DNA of 64,000 nucleotides, taken from positions 9,992,501 through 10,056,500 of the forward strand of contig OU015541.1 of NCBI GenBank assembly GCA_907165065.1. The letters are read 5' to 3'. Below are positions 37,001 to 51,400 of this stretch, in pieces. A program made the translations under genes and the position numbers. The notes beneath the pieces are model-generated. The model ran no database searches. It worked only from the letters and a program-made list of their open reading frames with translations, and was not told the DNA's origin. The DNA comes from Caprimulgus europaeus. Taxonomy: Eukaryota > Chordata > Aves > Caprimulgiformes > Caprimulgidae. The stretch's first letter is position 1, and each line of letters begins with the position of its first letter.

Positions 37001-40000
37001 TTCTGGAATGGATGAATTTGTCAGTATTTCCACATATCTTACATAAGCAAGCACATAGGCGAGCTACTAGCTTTCCTACTTGTGGAGACAAGCTTTGAAG
37101 TGAGACTCTGAAAGATTCAAATACTAAGAAATGCAGGGAAGTAATAATTACTGGTTTTGCAGATGTGGCTGATCTTTATATTTTGAAGCTGCAAGTTTGC
37201 TCATGCCTCAACAAATAAAAGTAGTGGCCTATGAAGTGTCCACAATAAAGAAATGTGGATGGTAGGAGGCAGTTTGAGCATCCTGGGATACTGACACCCT
37301 TTAAACATCCCTGCTCATCCTTTGCCTGTGGCTCTTTGAAAATGCACAAATGTTTGTTGTGTGTTTTGCAGAGCTGGTTGTGAGGCAGTGAGGACGCACA
37401 ACGTGAGTGCTTGATGAGTAGAGAACTGCTGGGATGCACATCTGGGTCTTGGCTTTGGGTCTGTCATGACCATGTATGACTGTCACCATATTTCTCAATG
37501 ACTGGTTTTACGAGTGCTTTCTGTGCTCTGTTTTCCACATGCAGTGTGAAAGCCCTCCTCTCAAAATAAGCTTTTTTTTTTGACAACAGACTTGGCATCG
37601 TACCCTCAGAGTGGATAACTGTCCGGTGGCAGAGTCACAGCTGACCCAGGGGAAGAGCAAAGGTAAAACTGATGAAAACAGGAGCTTCTTAAAGGGGATG
37701 ATGTCTGATGGCTCCTCACTGTGTGCAAGCACGTGACACTTTACCAAGTGTATAAGTCTCATCTGGAGTTTGGAAGGAAATGAATTGAAGGCAAGGCAGA
37801 TATTTCAGGTAAGAGTGACTTGATGGAAGTGATGGTATGATAACAGTTAAATTACTCTACTGTGGTCAGGAAGCAGTTTCTCTGTTCATCAGTTCTGGAT
37901 AAATCTCAGTGTGTCTCATTGCTGCAGACCCGATTGTCACTGATAACTTCCAGTGAAGACAGAAAGAGCGTAATGCAGCCCTCTTACTACGAGTGCTTCT
38001 GAAGCGGCTGCAGAGATGCTTGGAGTTCATTTACACACACCCTTCTGCAAAATCCACCCAGGATTTTGTGCCAGCAACCACACAGCCAGGGCACCATTAA
38101 CTCTCTGGTGGCTGGACAAAGCACTGCATACGCACTGAAAGTGAAGAGTGGATCCTGCCAGACCATTTCATGCAAATTAAAATACACTTACAAGTAGATT
38201 CCTAACATTTCACCCACCAAAGGGGCTGAGCTACTCCTGCTGGGATATGAAGCAGTGATTCCCAACCATGTTTCAAACTTGCTGCTTAGCTCCTTAAGCC
38301 ATCAAATGGCCACTGATGCCTGCACTAAATGGAAAAGGGTATTCTTTACATGCAGACCCAGTTTAACATCTTTGCCAAAGTTTTTTTCACCTCCTTTGCT
38401 TCCCTGAGCCATCACCTGCTAGTGCTTGTGGTGTGCAAATTGGAGAGTTTTCTTTATGAGTTGCACATAAAATCCACACCTCTGGTCATGCATGAGAAAC
38501 TGCTGAAAGAGCCCGATACAGCCCTGAACGTGTTCCATGTTTTATGGACAAGACCTTAAGGTTGTTTGCTTTTCAGAACTGCACCATGTGTCATGCCTGA
38601 CCCTGCTGGCACTCACAGATACTAAATGACACGCTCTTGGCAGGGGACCCAGCTGGCTAATTATGCATGCAGTTTACCTACATACTGGCCTTAAAAGGAG
38701 CCCAATTAAATGATCCAAGGGGTCAGAAGAAAAATGAAGGCATTACTAGAGGAGTGAAATCCTTCTACCTCCTGAGGCAAAACCAACTATGTTTTCACAG
38801 TGTTCAGAAAAAAAACCAAAAAAGAGCAGATGTTTTCCCTTTAAAAAGAAGCATACTTTGCTCCTTATTGGTGTTGATCATTATCACCCTTGACATTCAT
38901 TTTTGTTATTACAAAAAGAGGGATTGTCATGCTATTTTAATATTATTTTATTGCTGATCTTTTTCTCATTCAATAGCTGTCAGTTTCTATAGGGTTATTT
39001 TTAAAGAAGTGCTAGTTTAGGTGAGCAAAGATAACAGAATCTCTCTCTTCTTCTCTGCTTTGGTTGTTGGTAGTTTTTCCAGTTGGGCTGGTATAACCCT
39101 AGTGTCATTTATGGAAGAGAACGGGCTTCCCCAAATTAGTCTTCTCCTGGTAAAAACAGACATTTCCAAATAAAAGTTATCTGTCTAACAAATGAACAAG
39201 AAACCTAAGAATATTTATTATAACTTTTGACAATTATGAGGGACTTTCTTGAGTTTTTAGAAGACCCACCAAGGGGCTTTGCCTGGGCTGCTGCCAGGCA
39301 CATGATGCTGAAAGCAGTGGCAGTGCCCCAGTGCCTCACTGTTTGCAAATACCCAAGCACAAGCTGTGGTCCTAGCTCTGCAGGCCAGTGGTGAGTTTCC
39401 TCTGGAGGTCTGCCCAGCCCTTTTGGGGAGCATACCTCTTGCAAAATAGGACATGAACTTGAGTTTCCTTGATTAAATTTTGTGGCATGCACACTTTGAG
39501 AGTTGCTCAGCAAATGCCTCCTGCGTTTGACAGCACGAATCCAAAGATAGCTCAAGCTGCTGCTGTCTGGGCAAACTTTTTCCTTCTGGTACTTATAAAA
39601 TAGCTGGAAAAACTTCTTGGGGGAGAAAAAATTCTGGAAACTCTAAAGTGAGCTGAATTCCCCAAGTCATTACACTTGGTTAGTGTCTTTCACAACACTA
39701 CTAAGCTCTAGGTAATGGTATGCATAACCCCGAAAAGCAGAAACAGAAAGACAGGAAATTATGGCTGAACTAGTGTTTTTCTTAGGGCGTTTGTGCTCAC
39801 TGTTGGAGCAGTCAGTGCCAGGTATTGTGAAACACAGTGAGAAGCCCCTTTTCAACTAAGGTTCTGTTTAAAATTCAGTCAGATTATAGTAAGATATGAA
39901 AATCTCCAGAAGAAGTATCCTGTAAAGTCAGAAAGCTGCTTCAAAAAGTGTCACTTCCCTCTCTGGGAGTCTTGTGTACACCCAGGTCGTAGTCCCTGCG

Positions 40001-40519
40001 AATCTGACAGTGCTGTTAATCCCACAGCTCCAGCATCACAGGGAAGTTCCCTCACTGGTGTAAGAAAAGATCAGTTGATGCTTAAAACAATAATGATGTG
40101 CTCTTTGAGCTTTTAATGATTTAGTTTGTTCTCATAACTGTGATTTTCAATATCCTTCATATATTTCAACTGAAGTTATATTTCATTATCTAGTAACATA
40201 CCATTAGGGCTGTTGCTTTAAAGAGACCTTCAAACACTGCAACACTTGGCCAAAAGCTCTGCATATTCCAGTGGGTGTTTCTCTGGTTATCTCTGTCTGT
40301 CTTATGAGCTCCCCTTAAAAATTATCAGTATTGCGTGGCAATTCACAAAAATGCGAGTCTAATTGACAAGCCTCATTACCGTGAGTGTGCAACTGTCCTG
40401 TTTCAGAACACCCAGAAGGTTTGCTGAGCCCCTTGCTCATGCTGTTACCTGATGCACACACTATTTAAAACAGCCTGAAGTCAGGCTAAGTCACCTGCCA
40501 ACTGTTTTCCTGAGGGATA
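34076..40519. other. Long AT-rich non-coding stretch
   Basis: No exon is recognised. A plus-strand donor match (TTTCAG then GTAAGAGTG) is at 37808/37809, and a possible 31-bp acceptor-donor pair lies at 37371-37401. Inverted arms TTCCTAAAC (35320-35328) and GTTTAGGAA (35339-35347) can pair around a 10-base loop. Facing CCTTTG and CAAAGG half-sites (35975-35990) are SOX/TCF-like. Frames of up to 116 residues (39205-39555, minus) have no domain. Confidence 0.5.
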
Positions 40520-40588
40520 TGGAGGACAGTAGAGCAATATAATCTTTATGGTCCCTTCTAACCCATACTATTCTATGATTCTGTGAAT
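40520..40588 (+). repeat. CR1 LINE, extreme 3' end
   Basis: TATGGTCCCTTCTAACCCAT is followed by ACTATTCTATGATTCTGTGA. This matches the avian CR1 3' end (AGGTCCCTTCCAACCC, then the tandem ATTCTATGATTCTATGA tail). Only about 70 bases are recognisable, and everything upstream has been lost by 5' truncation or decay. The element points right. Confidence 0.8.
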
Positions 40589-41221
40589 ATTTGCTGAAAG
40601 CTATGTTAAGGGCTTGGTGAGCTACTGATCTTCCACTCTTTCCCAGCCTGGTTCCTCCTCACAGCCTCCCCCCACCTGAAACTTTGCAGTCTGTGTGACC
40701 GACCAGCCAAACCCCTGCTTTGGCAGGTTACTTGGGGAAGGGAAACAGCCCTTGCTTTGGATAAAAAAGAGGAGGAAAGGAGCAGCAGCAGGAGCAGCCC
40801 TTAAGGTTTAACTTCACAAGGGGTGAAAAAATCAAATGCAGTTGTTGGGCAGCCACATGAAAGGATTAGAAGCACGGATGGCAAGTTGCTCCCAAGTACA
40901 TATTGACAAACACAAGCTTGCAGCCTTAAACATCCTCAATTACAGTGGCTTCTTCCAAATTTTGACAGAGAGATGGTGGAATCTTATTGTACCATCTGGC
41001 TCCAACTGTTTTTCAAGATCTTGATGTAGCAGCCAAACCTTTTTATTACAAAACAGATGAGTCTTGCATGGCCTAAGGAGCTGTACAGACAAATACCTGC
41101 GATACAGTTTAGCGAGTGCCATAAGGAACAGATCAAGCCTTGCTCACGCGTGTTGTTCATTTACACCTTGCATCACACACAGCCCAGTGCCTTCATCTCA
41201 GCTTTGTGCTAAATCTAGACA
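40589..41221. other. Non-coding DNA, nothing recognised
   Basis: Two short overlapping frames on opposite strands (40836-41024, 40940-41122) have no supporting features. Confidence 0.55.
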
Positions 41222-41320
41222 ATGAGCCTGATTCACCACTGCATTCCTTTATTTTTACCCCAGGATAATTCCATTTAAATCAGAGTACAGACTGGACTAA
41301 CCCAGTGGTTTTTGTGCCAA
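41222..41320 (+). repeat. Possible ancient palindromic repeat fragment
   Basis: 'GAGCCTGATTCACCACTGCATT', 'TTTTTACCCCAGGATAATTCC' and 'TTTAAATCAGAGT' recall an old reptile/bird repeat. That repeat has 'CTGATTCTCCACTGC', 'TTTACACCAGTGTAACTCC' and 'TGACTTCAGTGGAGT'. Only one arm is visible and identity is low. Confidence 0.35.
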
Positions 41321-44300
41321 AGAAATCAACACTACAAGCCTTTGAGCTTCCTGACCTGCTGTTTTGCTTTAGCCTTCACTTTGGGGTTTTTTATCCTACT
41401 TGGGGATCTTGATGGGTTCATATTTGTTGGAGGCTCCTCTGTTGTCTCAAGAGAGCCAGTTAGGTGCTAGAGTTAAATACTGAATGACAGATTTTTCATA
41501 GCATGGGAAGAGCAAAACAAAACAGCTGTCTGCATAAACCTGAAGGAGCAGGAACTAGACTGCTCTTTAAAAATAAACTTGGCATTGGAGATGGTGACTG
41601 AGATAAAGTTATAGCCAAAAATGGTGAATATTTAGGATGCTCAAAAATATTCTTATGTTAGTGGTTTGCAAATGTGGGAACAATATATTCAAGCTTTGTT
41701 TTCTTTAGCATGTTCTTTGGCTTAAAGTGAAGTTCAACATTCAAAATGACCATGTAATAATGGAACTGTTTCAGTCTATCTGCTGGTTTTCTGCATTTAG
41801 TCAGATCCACTGCCTCTGGTGCCAAAAATAAGTTTTTAGTGACTTTTACTTCTGTTAGCCTGGAAGAACGAAAACAATGGAGAGTCAGCAAACTGAGGAT
41901 TCAATTATACAAATCCAAGTTCACCAAATTCACCTGTTTAAACTCTTTAAGGCAATGGGGTACCATCAATATTGCTGAGATTCTAATGTGACCTACAGAA
42001 TAATGCTTGATGAAAATAGAGGGCTGAAAGAACTCTCACACACAAAACAGACTTTGACTTGATAATTTAACTCTTATTAAAAAATATTTACTTGTAATAT
42101 ACATATATTTTCATATGGGAATCAAAGTGAGAAGGAGTAAATACTCCATGATGGTCTTTTTACAAAGATGCTCTTCAGAGCCAAACTGTACTTTTGCTTC
42201 CACTGCAACTCTGATGGGTTCTCATTTGCACAACCCACAGTAGATGAAAATGAAGTAAAAAATTCTTCTTCCCCATCAAAGTGCTTCAGCTGTGGCCCAG
42301 GCTGAGCTGCTCCATATGTGAAAGCACACTACAGTCCCCGTGGTGTGTTTGTCCCCTGCTCTGCTGTGGGATGGAAGGAGAAGGTACATTGCAGCAGGGA
42401 GATGCTTTTTCTACCAGAGCTGGGAATGAATTACCAGAACATTATCTGCTAGTGCTGCTGTGTGCACATCAGCTAATGAAAACTTTGGTCACCATCTTCA
42501 TTACCTGCTGAGCTGCTCGTGTGAAAGGGGCTGTACCTGTGTCAATGGCCGGCTTCATACATGTGTGGAGCAGGAAGAATGAGTGAGAATGACATTTCTG
42601 CAATTGTGACTTCATTTTTGCATGACCATAGCAAAAGACAGAGCCATCAACAGCTTATGGGGTCTGTTTGCAGGGCCACATCCCAAAGCACAGTTTGTTA
42701 GTGTTTGTGCAGACACAGTTTGACTGTTTGCACATTGGGGATATTAACTCTATATTGGGGAAGATCTGGGAAGACTCCATTTACAGCTCTGATATTTCAT
42801 TTCCCAGGACCTTGCAAAAACATTTCACAATTTTTATGTGTGAGAGAGTGTCTACTCTGGTTATCACTCGGCTGCAGAGTACAACAAGGACTAAATCCAG
42901 AGGTTAAGCTTAGCTTAAACTGTCGTAATCAACTCATTTGTGTGTCTAAACCATCTGTTCCTGTTTTCGCTCAGTTTTCAGAGCAACACAAGAATGGGTC
43001 ACAGGTACACAAATCTTTCAGCAGGGAGGTACTTGGTTTGGAGGCTATGACAGAATGTGAAACCAGATTAGTTTCACGTAATATCAAGTTTTCCTACTGG
43101 CATTTTCTATGAGTGCATTTATCAGGGAAGCTGTGAAAAGCTGGAAAGCTGCTCAACAGGAACTTTGAAGCAGAGCCGAAGTCAAAGGTATCTCCCAGTG
43201 CCATAGCTGGTACAAGCAGTGGATGCCTCTTTGTCTCTGCAAGACCCAGTTATAAGATAACTTAGATAAAAGCATCAGGGATATTATGTACTGTCTAGTA
43301 ATACCTACATTCACTTCCATTGAAATCCTTAAGGTATGCAAAAACCTTGTTTATATTACATTTTGCAAAATTTGTTGAAATTTTTAATTCAAGCACTCGA
43401 AACCTAGGATAGTCAAGAATTAATGTTGTAACTTTAATGCAGCCTTCCCCCTGCCTTGCCCTGTGCTTGATTCAGTTAAATCATAATTGCATTATCCTGT
43501 ACTGCTTCATCCACTGGATGCTCACTGGTTATTCCAGATTTTTATATCCCCTTTTAATATGCGGTCCCAGATGTTTTGTACTGAACATTATTCAAACGCT
43601 GCTGGAATATGAAAGTTAATTTACTTGTGTACATTTCCATGGTGGTATCACCATCACATCTGAATGCTTCTCAAAATCAATTACTTCACCTTTGCATCAA
43701 TGCTTCAATAGTCAATCATATCACTAGCCTCCTTTTACAGCCAAGTAGAGAAGGTAGCTACCCAGCTTCCATGAGATTCAGATGAGTATTTGCAGACTAA
43801 CATTTCTGAACTGCATTAATTAGTCAGACAGAGGCAAAAGTGTAGTCACACTGGGGACTGCAAAGGATCCAGACACCGTGCTGATTCCCACAACATCAAA
43901 TGTCAAACCCTTACTAAGGAGAAGGGAGGAGGCAAGAACTTCTCAGTGAAATATGTGTGCGATTGTTAATTTTACAGTATTTCTAAGCTTCAGAGGCATC
44001 ACCCAGGTGGGTCAGGATGTCAGGATCTAAAGAGCAACACTGTGAGCTGCCTGATGTGATGAGAACCTTACACAGAACCTCTGCTTCTCCTCCTGTTTTC
44101 TTTCCTTGTGCAGTGGGCTTGTGACCAGAAGAACCTTAATTAGCTCTTGAACTTGTCTTGAAACAGCAGGTGGAATTTATTCCCATCATTCTCTTGTGTA
44201 TTCCTTTTTCCCCAAGCACAAAAGGAAATGCAGTGCCGTCTGGGAGGACCCTGGTGTTACTTGTGGATGATGTCCCATCCGTTTTTGTTGCTGATGAAAA

Positions 44301-44755
44301 CATGCAGGTCAGTGCTGACAAACACAGCTTGTGCTCTGCTTTCTGCAGTCCTAGGGAGGAGCTGGGCTGATTTTCTGGGTGAAATCTCTTTGCACTGCTT
44401 GGCTGGAGTATATAGCCACTTGGGTGGCAGCCAGTTACAGAGCACATCTGTGAAATCTGGGGGCTGCCTGGTTGGAAGTAGCGTCGCTATTATGTCACAT
44501 CCAAACTATTTGTGAATGGGAACTGATGGTGATACTTTAAGCAAAGAAATACCTTTTCTGGAACTACATACAATGGCTAGATTTGTAAAAGTTTGGAGGC
44601 TATTTAAGAATTTCAGTATATGAGACTTTATATATGTGCATGAGTCTCCTAATATCAGAGAGATTTCTAACTTTTCAAATAATGTTAACACTATACTATA
44701 ACATGCAAGTTGCACATAAATTAATAACAATAAATTATAAAAATTAAAATCTTAA
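41321..44755. other. Non-coding DNA, nothing recognised
   Basis: Frames such as 42705-43112 (plus, 135 residues), 44136-44447 (minus) and 44228-44515 (plus) overlap frames on the opposite strand or in other registers. They have no domain and no paired splice sites. I read them as chance. Confidence 0.5.
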
Positions 44756-44960
44756 GAGGCCTGTTAGATCATCTGCTCCTGCCAAGCTCTAAATGTTTCA
44801 TACAACACTCTTTATTATGTGATGCCTTACTACCATTCATGAGAGCATTTGTACGTTAATCAAACTTTAGCATTAATCAAAGAGATATTCAACCCCACTC
44901 TGAACATGTCTAGTAACAGAGGAGCCAAGATGCTTTACTTGTAAAAGCATCATTACTTGT
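44756..44960 (-). repeat. Possible very old CR1 3' fragment
   Basis: AGGCCTGTTAGATCATCTGC, followed by TCCTGCCAAGCTCTAAA, is similar in order to the reverse complement of a CR1 3' region (AGATCATCTAGTCCA, CCCCTGCC). Divergence is so high that I cannot exclude chance. Confidence 0.25.
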
Positions 44961-47900
44961 AGATCTTACAGAGCAATGGGGGAGGAATTATAAGAAAATA
45001 ATTTTAAAACAGATGAAGTTTAATAAACCTGAGCAAAATGGACTGACAGCTGCCAAACTGAGATATGTACCTCCCTTAGGCAATGGAGCTTCTGCTTCCT
45101 GGCAACTCAGATCACTGGGGTTTTTTTAACAGACCATTTTATATATCTATTGTCCCCACTTTTGCCTTTGTGACCTCACATGGATGATACAGATTTTGAG
45201 AGAGATTTGAGACTAGCTGACATTGTGATGCTGGAAATGGAGACATTATTTTATCAAGTTTCTCTGCAAGCCCCAGACTTACCCTCCTCACTTAGACATT
45301 TCTCAGGCACCTACAACTTGGCTGATAGAAAAGGGGCCATATTATTTTTAACTGAACTGCTATGGATATAATAATGTCTGCAGTAAATTAAATGGGAAGA
45401 AGGACACCTGTGTTACCCCTTTGCTTGCTACAGGGCAGCGTTCAGAGGTGAGCACAGGCACGGGGGAACATTTACGGTGCTGGAACAAAGACACAGTTGA
45501 CCCCTGACATCATTTAAAGCTACTTGATGCCAAGGACTTCCTCACTTTTTACGGATATTGAAACAAATAAGTCATGGAAATGATGACTGACCCCAGCCAT
45601 ATGGGAGCAGAGAGATTAGCTGCTAATATGGAAAGTTACCTGGCCAGCGTTGAGATCAGTCACGAGGGAAAGGGGAGATCAGAGAGAGGGCTGCTGAAAT
45701 CGTGAGGTAATGTGGCTGCTGGTGAAGAGGAGCTGGAGCTCAGGACGACTGGAAGAGAAAAGGAAAAGGTTTTTTCTCTGCTGAAGCCAAAAGTGTACGT
45801 CATGATGTGGCTGACTGACTGAGCTGAGTTTTCTAGGACGTGCTTGATATTATGGGAATAAGCAGCATGAGGAAGTTACTGTGAAGTGCACAGGAGGAAA
45901 AGCAGTAAATCAAGGACCAGCACAAGGCTGGAAAGCCTCTGCCCAGTTCTTAGCAAAATATAAGCAAGAACAATGATTTTGGGAACAGGAAACGGTCTGC
46001 AGGAGCTCACTTGCAGGAAAGTTAGAGAAGAAACATGGAGCAGCGTGGTGCAGAGACACTTCTGCTGACAGGAGTCCTGCTCAGGTAGTCTTCTGGGGGA
46101 GACAGAGTTAAAGAACAGCATAGAGACAATTAAAAATTGAGAGTATATAAATAATAAAAAATCTTTTTAACAACTTGATTGCATGGGTCAATTAGGTGAT
46201 ACTAGTCTTTATTTAAATACACATCCCACTGAAACCCAACAGGAAAACTTCTCAGCATGCTCTCACAGCACACAGGGATGATACAGTCTCACTAAAGATT
46301 ATTTTGGTCTGGAATCTTCACTTTCCCTGACCATAAGATTTACACCCTTATTAAAACTGCTTAAATCTATTGCCAAGCTGAGGTGTGTAGAACTTAATAA
46401 ACAATACAAAGAAGACAGGTTTTAAACCAAATTATGGATGTTTTATTCTAAAGAGAATCAGCCAGTTCATATCTGAAATATGTAAACTTTAAATTTAGCA
46501 AATGGCCATTGATATGAATTGCCTTGGAAAAGACTGAAATAAAGTTATGAGGAGGATCAAAGCTGTAGAGATCTAAAGAACTGGAAAGGCAATAAAAATT
46601 GAGAGAAAGACAAAACAAGTAGTAATGCTGAAGTAAAATTTTTACCTTTCACACTTGGGATAATCATGATGTAATCCTGCTGAACCTGACCTGAGAATAT
46701 TCAACATGAGAAGATGTTTCTTGCTGAAAGGGAGTGAAGGAAACATGTACATACTGGTGAAGGGTTGTGGCACGCAGACTCAAATCCAGGAAATGAGGAA
46801 TTAGCATGGAGTCATTCACATGAAAGATCAGAAAACATTTTGTGTGCAATAATATACTGCAAGAGGTTATTCCTACACTTGTTATGAATTATTTTAAGAC
46901 ATAAAGAGACCGTGTCTACATTTCTGTCTGTCTGACTACTCATGTGGAACTTCTGGTGAAATCAGATACTAGATTTTTTATAGTCAGATTAAATGGAAGT
47001 TGAATTTCCTCTCCAAAATATAATGAAAAATATTATTTTTGTTAGAATTAATCTTTGCCTTAGAATTGCTTGATACTGCACTGTGTGCATCACTGTGCAG
47101 CAAACTATTTTGGTCCCATAAATTAGATCCATAGAGGAAGGTGATAAGAGACAGAAGTGAAACCAAGGTATTAAAGCTTTACCTCTTTTTTTTAATTTTT
47201 TCTTTGTTTGCTATTCAGTCCTGATAATTCATGAGGTTTTGGATCATTTTCTTTCTGAACACTGACTTACACAATTAGTATATAATGTATGCATTATGTT
47301 AGCTTAAGTTTTTGGTAATTACAGAAATCTATCACCCCTAGAGCTGCCTTCTGCTTCCCTTCTTGTCTCTGACTTTGGTGGCTGAAATTTCTTTTGGTGT
47401 CATAAAATTTAGGGTTGTAAAATTCATATTGTAACGTTAACAGCCACATCTGTTTTAAACATTTTTGTTTTAAGAACTCAATGTGAATTTAATGACAAGG
47501 CAATAAAAGTAAAAGTTGAAGGAAATTATCACAGATTTGTAAAGCCATAAGATATGTTTCTGCACTTCTGTGGGCCATCAAATTACAAAGAAACAGCCCA
47601 ATTGCTTTTATTGTAGCAATTCTGTTCTTAAAGCATTTGATAGTTCAATCTATTAGCAAGAATTAACATTTCATTTACATCAATATTAATAATGACAATT
47701 ATACCCAGGTGTAGGATATTGTCGTTAGCATATGGACACCCACACCATGCTCAGGAAAAAAAAGTATTCTCTACAGTGCTGCCACTGTGTTTGACAGTCA
47801 TAAATGATAAATTTTCAACATATTTTGAGTGCCAACAAAACAATCTACAGAATCAAGAATGTAATAAAAATCTCTTTTGTCTTCATTTTGCTATGAATCC

Positions 47901-47964
47901 AACCTCTTGAATGGTGTAAGTCAACATGACGTGGCTGTTTAATGCCACTTGGACCCCATCTGTA
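44961..47964. other. AT-rich non-coding DNA
   Basis: The small plus-strand frame at 45180-45371 (63 residues, acidic start MDDTDFERD) has no splice or homology support. A short acceptor-donor pair (GCTACAG, then CAGAG/GTGAGC) is near 45433-45447. I see nothing else. Confidence 0.55.
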
Positions 47965-48432
47965 CAGCAGAACCACAGAAGTGCTGAAGGTGGAAGGGAT
48001 CTCAAGAGACCATCTAGTCCAGCCCACTGCTCAAAACAGGGTTAGCCAGAGCAGGTTGCTCTAGGCCATGTCCAGTTGGGTTTGAGTGCCTCCACAACCT
48101 CCCTGGGCAGCCTGGTCCAGTGTCTGACCACTCTCACCATGAAAAAGGCTTTTCATATATTTAAATTGAACTTTTTGTGTCTGATTTTGTGCCTGTTGTC
48201 ACCTCTGGTCTTGCTACTGGATACCACTGAGCCATCTTCCCATCTGCCTCCCATCAGAGATTTGTACGCATTAACAAGGTCCCCCAGGAGGCTTCTCTTC
48301 TCCAGGTTGAACAGTCCTGGCTCTAAGCCTCTCTTCATATGTCAGGTGCTCCAATCCCTTAATAATCTTTCTTGCCCCTTGCTGGACTCACTCCAATATG
48401 TCCATGTTTCCGTTGTACTGGGGAGCCCCAAA
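47965..48432 (-). repeat. CR1 LINE fragment, 5'-truncated
   Basis: Read on the plus strand, this is the reverse complement of the CR1 3' region. It contains GGAAGGGATCTCAAGAGACC, ATCTAGTCCAGCCCACTGC, CAACCTCCCTGGGCAGCCTG, AAGGTCCCCCAGGAGGCTTC and TCTTCTCCAGGTTGAACAG. These run in the order known for avian CR1, so the element's sense strand is minus. Roughly 470 bp survive, covering the end of the reverse-transcriptase ORF and the 3' untranslated part. It has many substitutions and indels and is a dead copy. The plus-strand frame at 48076-48474 and minus-strand frame at 48153-48338 are by-products. Confidence 0.93.
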
Positions 48433-51400
48433 ACCTTTAACAAGAGCCCATCAGAAATTATAAACTTAATGTGATGTTTAGCACCTCCGACACCAGATCT
48501 CCTGGTCCTTCTCTGCCTCTCCTTGTGGCCTTTTTCTATCTGCTCTCTGTCTCTGCTGATAAATGGAGATCAAATGGAAAACTAAAAACCTGTCCTACAA
48601 ATCCCTCGACATTGCATGTAATATTTATCAAGTCAGAGTCACATAAACATTTATGTAAATCATTTAGGAGCCAGCAGCCAGGATTCAGGATTGCTTTCAG
48701 TATCACTTTCATACCTAAAACCCTCCCAGGCACACCTGGTTAACCCAGTCAATAAGTTACAAGCTGTCTCAGTGCCACCTTTTATATATGTTTGCAAAAC
48801 TCACTATGGCAGAGAAAAGGAAGGGGTTTTAAAGAAGAAATTCAATGACTAGAAGCATTTCAGCAACCTATCCTGCCAAATATAATTGCTACCGTGGCCC
48901 AACTCTTGGCACCTGGTTGTGGCTCAGTTGTTACGGCTGTCTGGAGAACTGTCAGTCTTCTACAGTATTTAATTAAGCCATTCTAAAGAACTCTTTCTTA
49001 GATAAGACTTTGCAAAGAAACACACTGTCTCACTGCCAACTCTCTCAGATAAAGTGATTTACTAACTATTTACAAGTGAGTTGCTGCTCCTGGCGTTCAG
49101 AGCTCACCACCAATGCAATAGTTAAAAAGTTTGTTGAAAATAGGTCCACTCAGCACAGATTCAAAATTGCTTCATGCAGTAGATCAAAGATAAGAAAAAT
49201 AGTAGCACTGCAGGTTTGAAATGTAATTTGATTCTTAGAGGGGCAGCACTGAGAGCAGAGTTTCTGCCACACCAGTAAGTGATGCAGTAAGTTGCCATGG
49301 CACAGGTTTAGCATGCTCAGAGCTGCAGTGTTTTCTTGCTCTATCATTTTGTGATTATCATCTTCAGTTCACAGATAAGCCATGGAGCAAATGCATAAGG
49401 AATGCATATTGCACCAGTTCTTTTTAATTGCTCAACCTGACTTATGTATAGACAGGATATGGCTCTCTATTGGCAAATTGACATACATTTATGCAATTTG
49501 TCTGTTTTGTCTACAAAATTCCATGGATTAAGTTAAAAGCATCTGCTGCAAATTTGATCCTAGTAGCCCCACTTGGATATAGAGAGGTGCTAATAACTTG
49601 CCAAAATTTATGGAGCCAAACACTACACTTTCTGACAGACTCTCTGAAGCCTTGGGCTGATAAAAAAGCTTTCAAAATTGATTTTTTAATATTATAGACT
49701 TGACTTCCATATGATAATTTATCTCATTTGTGTAAATTCACTGGTGGCACACAAAACAGGTAATTACTTTTAATGCAAGAGTGCACCCAATTTGTCAGCT
49801 CTGTGCATGGATTCCTATTTTGCTTGTGTGATAATAATTAAGCACATCTCACACAGGAACTCCACATAATCATAATTTACTTTCTCTTTTATTTTTGGAA
49901 GATAAGGTTTGGTAGACACTAAGAGAGCACAACTTATAATAGAAAATATTATCCCCATCCAATAACAAGCTTAGTCTTTAATTCCTGTGAAATCACGAGT
50001 CAAAATGTGCACCATAGTGGGTCAGCTGCGTTGCAGGAGGAAAATTTAGGACATCCAACTGAATTTGTGCAGGGTACTGGATCAACTCCATTACTCAAGA
50101 AAAGTGTCCTGAGGTCACAGTGGAGACAGTGGTTTAGTCATATGACTTGTAGGTATATAATTTTGTCATTCATAATGCATCAGTGTGATATTTAATAAAA
50201 CTGAGAGCACATGAAGTACTTTTGCCTGATTAATACATTATTCTTCAGTGTTCATGATAAACCAAATAAACAAAAATAAAACTTTCCTTTTTTTCAATTT
50301 TATTTAGTGTTATTTTCTATCTCTAGAAAGCCTGGGATGATACCTGCTGCATTTTGGGGTTGAGAAAGTGAAGATGTCAATGCTGCTTATTTATTTTAAT
50401 GAAATCTGAGGCATTCAAAATCATTATTTTTGATTTATTTAGTTATAAAAGAAATACCCCAAAGGCCACTCTCTCCTTCACTGGCACTCATATTTACCTC
50501 CTGACTTCAATAGGTTTTATTACAGTTTGAAACTGAGAATTAATTTTTAAAATTGAAAACAAAAAAATCAACCAGAAAATTGCAGAAAGAAAAGAAAAGC
50601 TTTGACATTTGTTCCACTTTTACCAGTGGCAGTAGGTTTCATGCAGTATTAATGAGAGAAGAATTTGAATCTAAAAATGTAATCTGGTTTCTTATTTCTC
50701 TCTTCTGTCACTTCCACTGAAGAAACAGCCTTACAATATGTCTTTGCTTGCTTAATGTTATTGCTAATTGCCCAGATGGGACTCTGGGAGACCATTAAGT
50801 GTCTATTGATTGTGATCAGCTTGCCTATGACAGATGAAGTTGGCTCTGGTAGGTTTTTTCTGTTTTCTTTTTTTTTTGTTACCCTGTCTGGTGCTGTAAA
50901 CTGAGGCCTTGCTGACCGTGACTTTTCCTGCGTTGACTCTCAGACCTTTCTCCAACTTCCCAGGTTGCTTTTTGTTATCTGGACAGGCGAGTCTCTCAGA
51001 TGGCAAGTGCTGTCCTGCATGATCTGTGCACCCAACCCCGTGACTATTTAACTCCTGAGCATCTGTGCTGGATGCTTGCTAGTATTTGCTGTTGCTGGGG
51101 TTCAAATGTTGGGAAGTTGGATGTGTTTAAAACATGGTTTTGTAGCAGCAGTGACTGCCTGGGGCTCTGCACCCGGGCGTACCCACACCACCGTCACGGG
51201 ACCCAGGATCTGCTCCAACAGTCACCTTTTTCCCAGGTAAAATATAACATTTAATGTTTTTCTTGAGAGTCATTCCCACTTTTGTGGATGGAGGTGTGCC
51301 AGTCCAGTGTGGTTATTAGCTAATATGAATTTGAAACTGTTTAGTGAGTCATCCATGCTTTGCTTGAAAGGTGTGGTGCATTATCACTACCCCTGAGGAA

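Noticed and set aside
48076-48474. 132-residue plus-strand frame with hydrophobic stretch
   Set aside because: It lies mostly within, and antisense to, a dead CR1 fragment.
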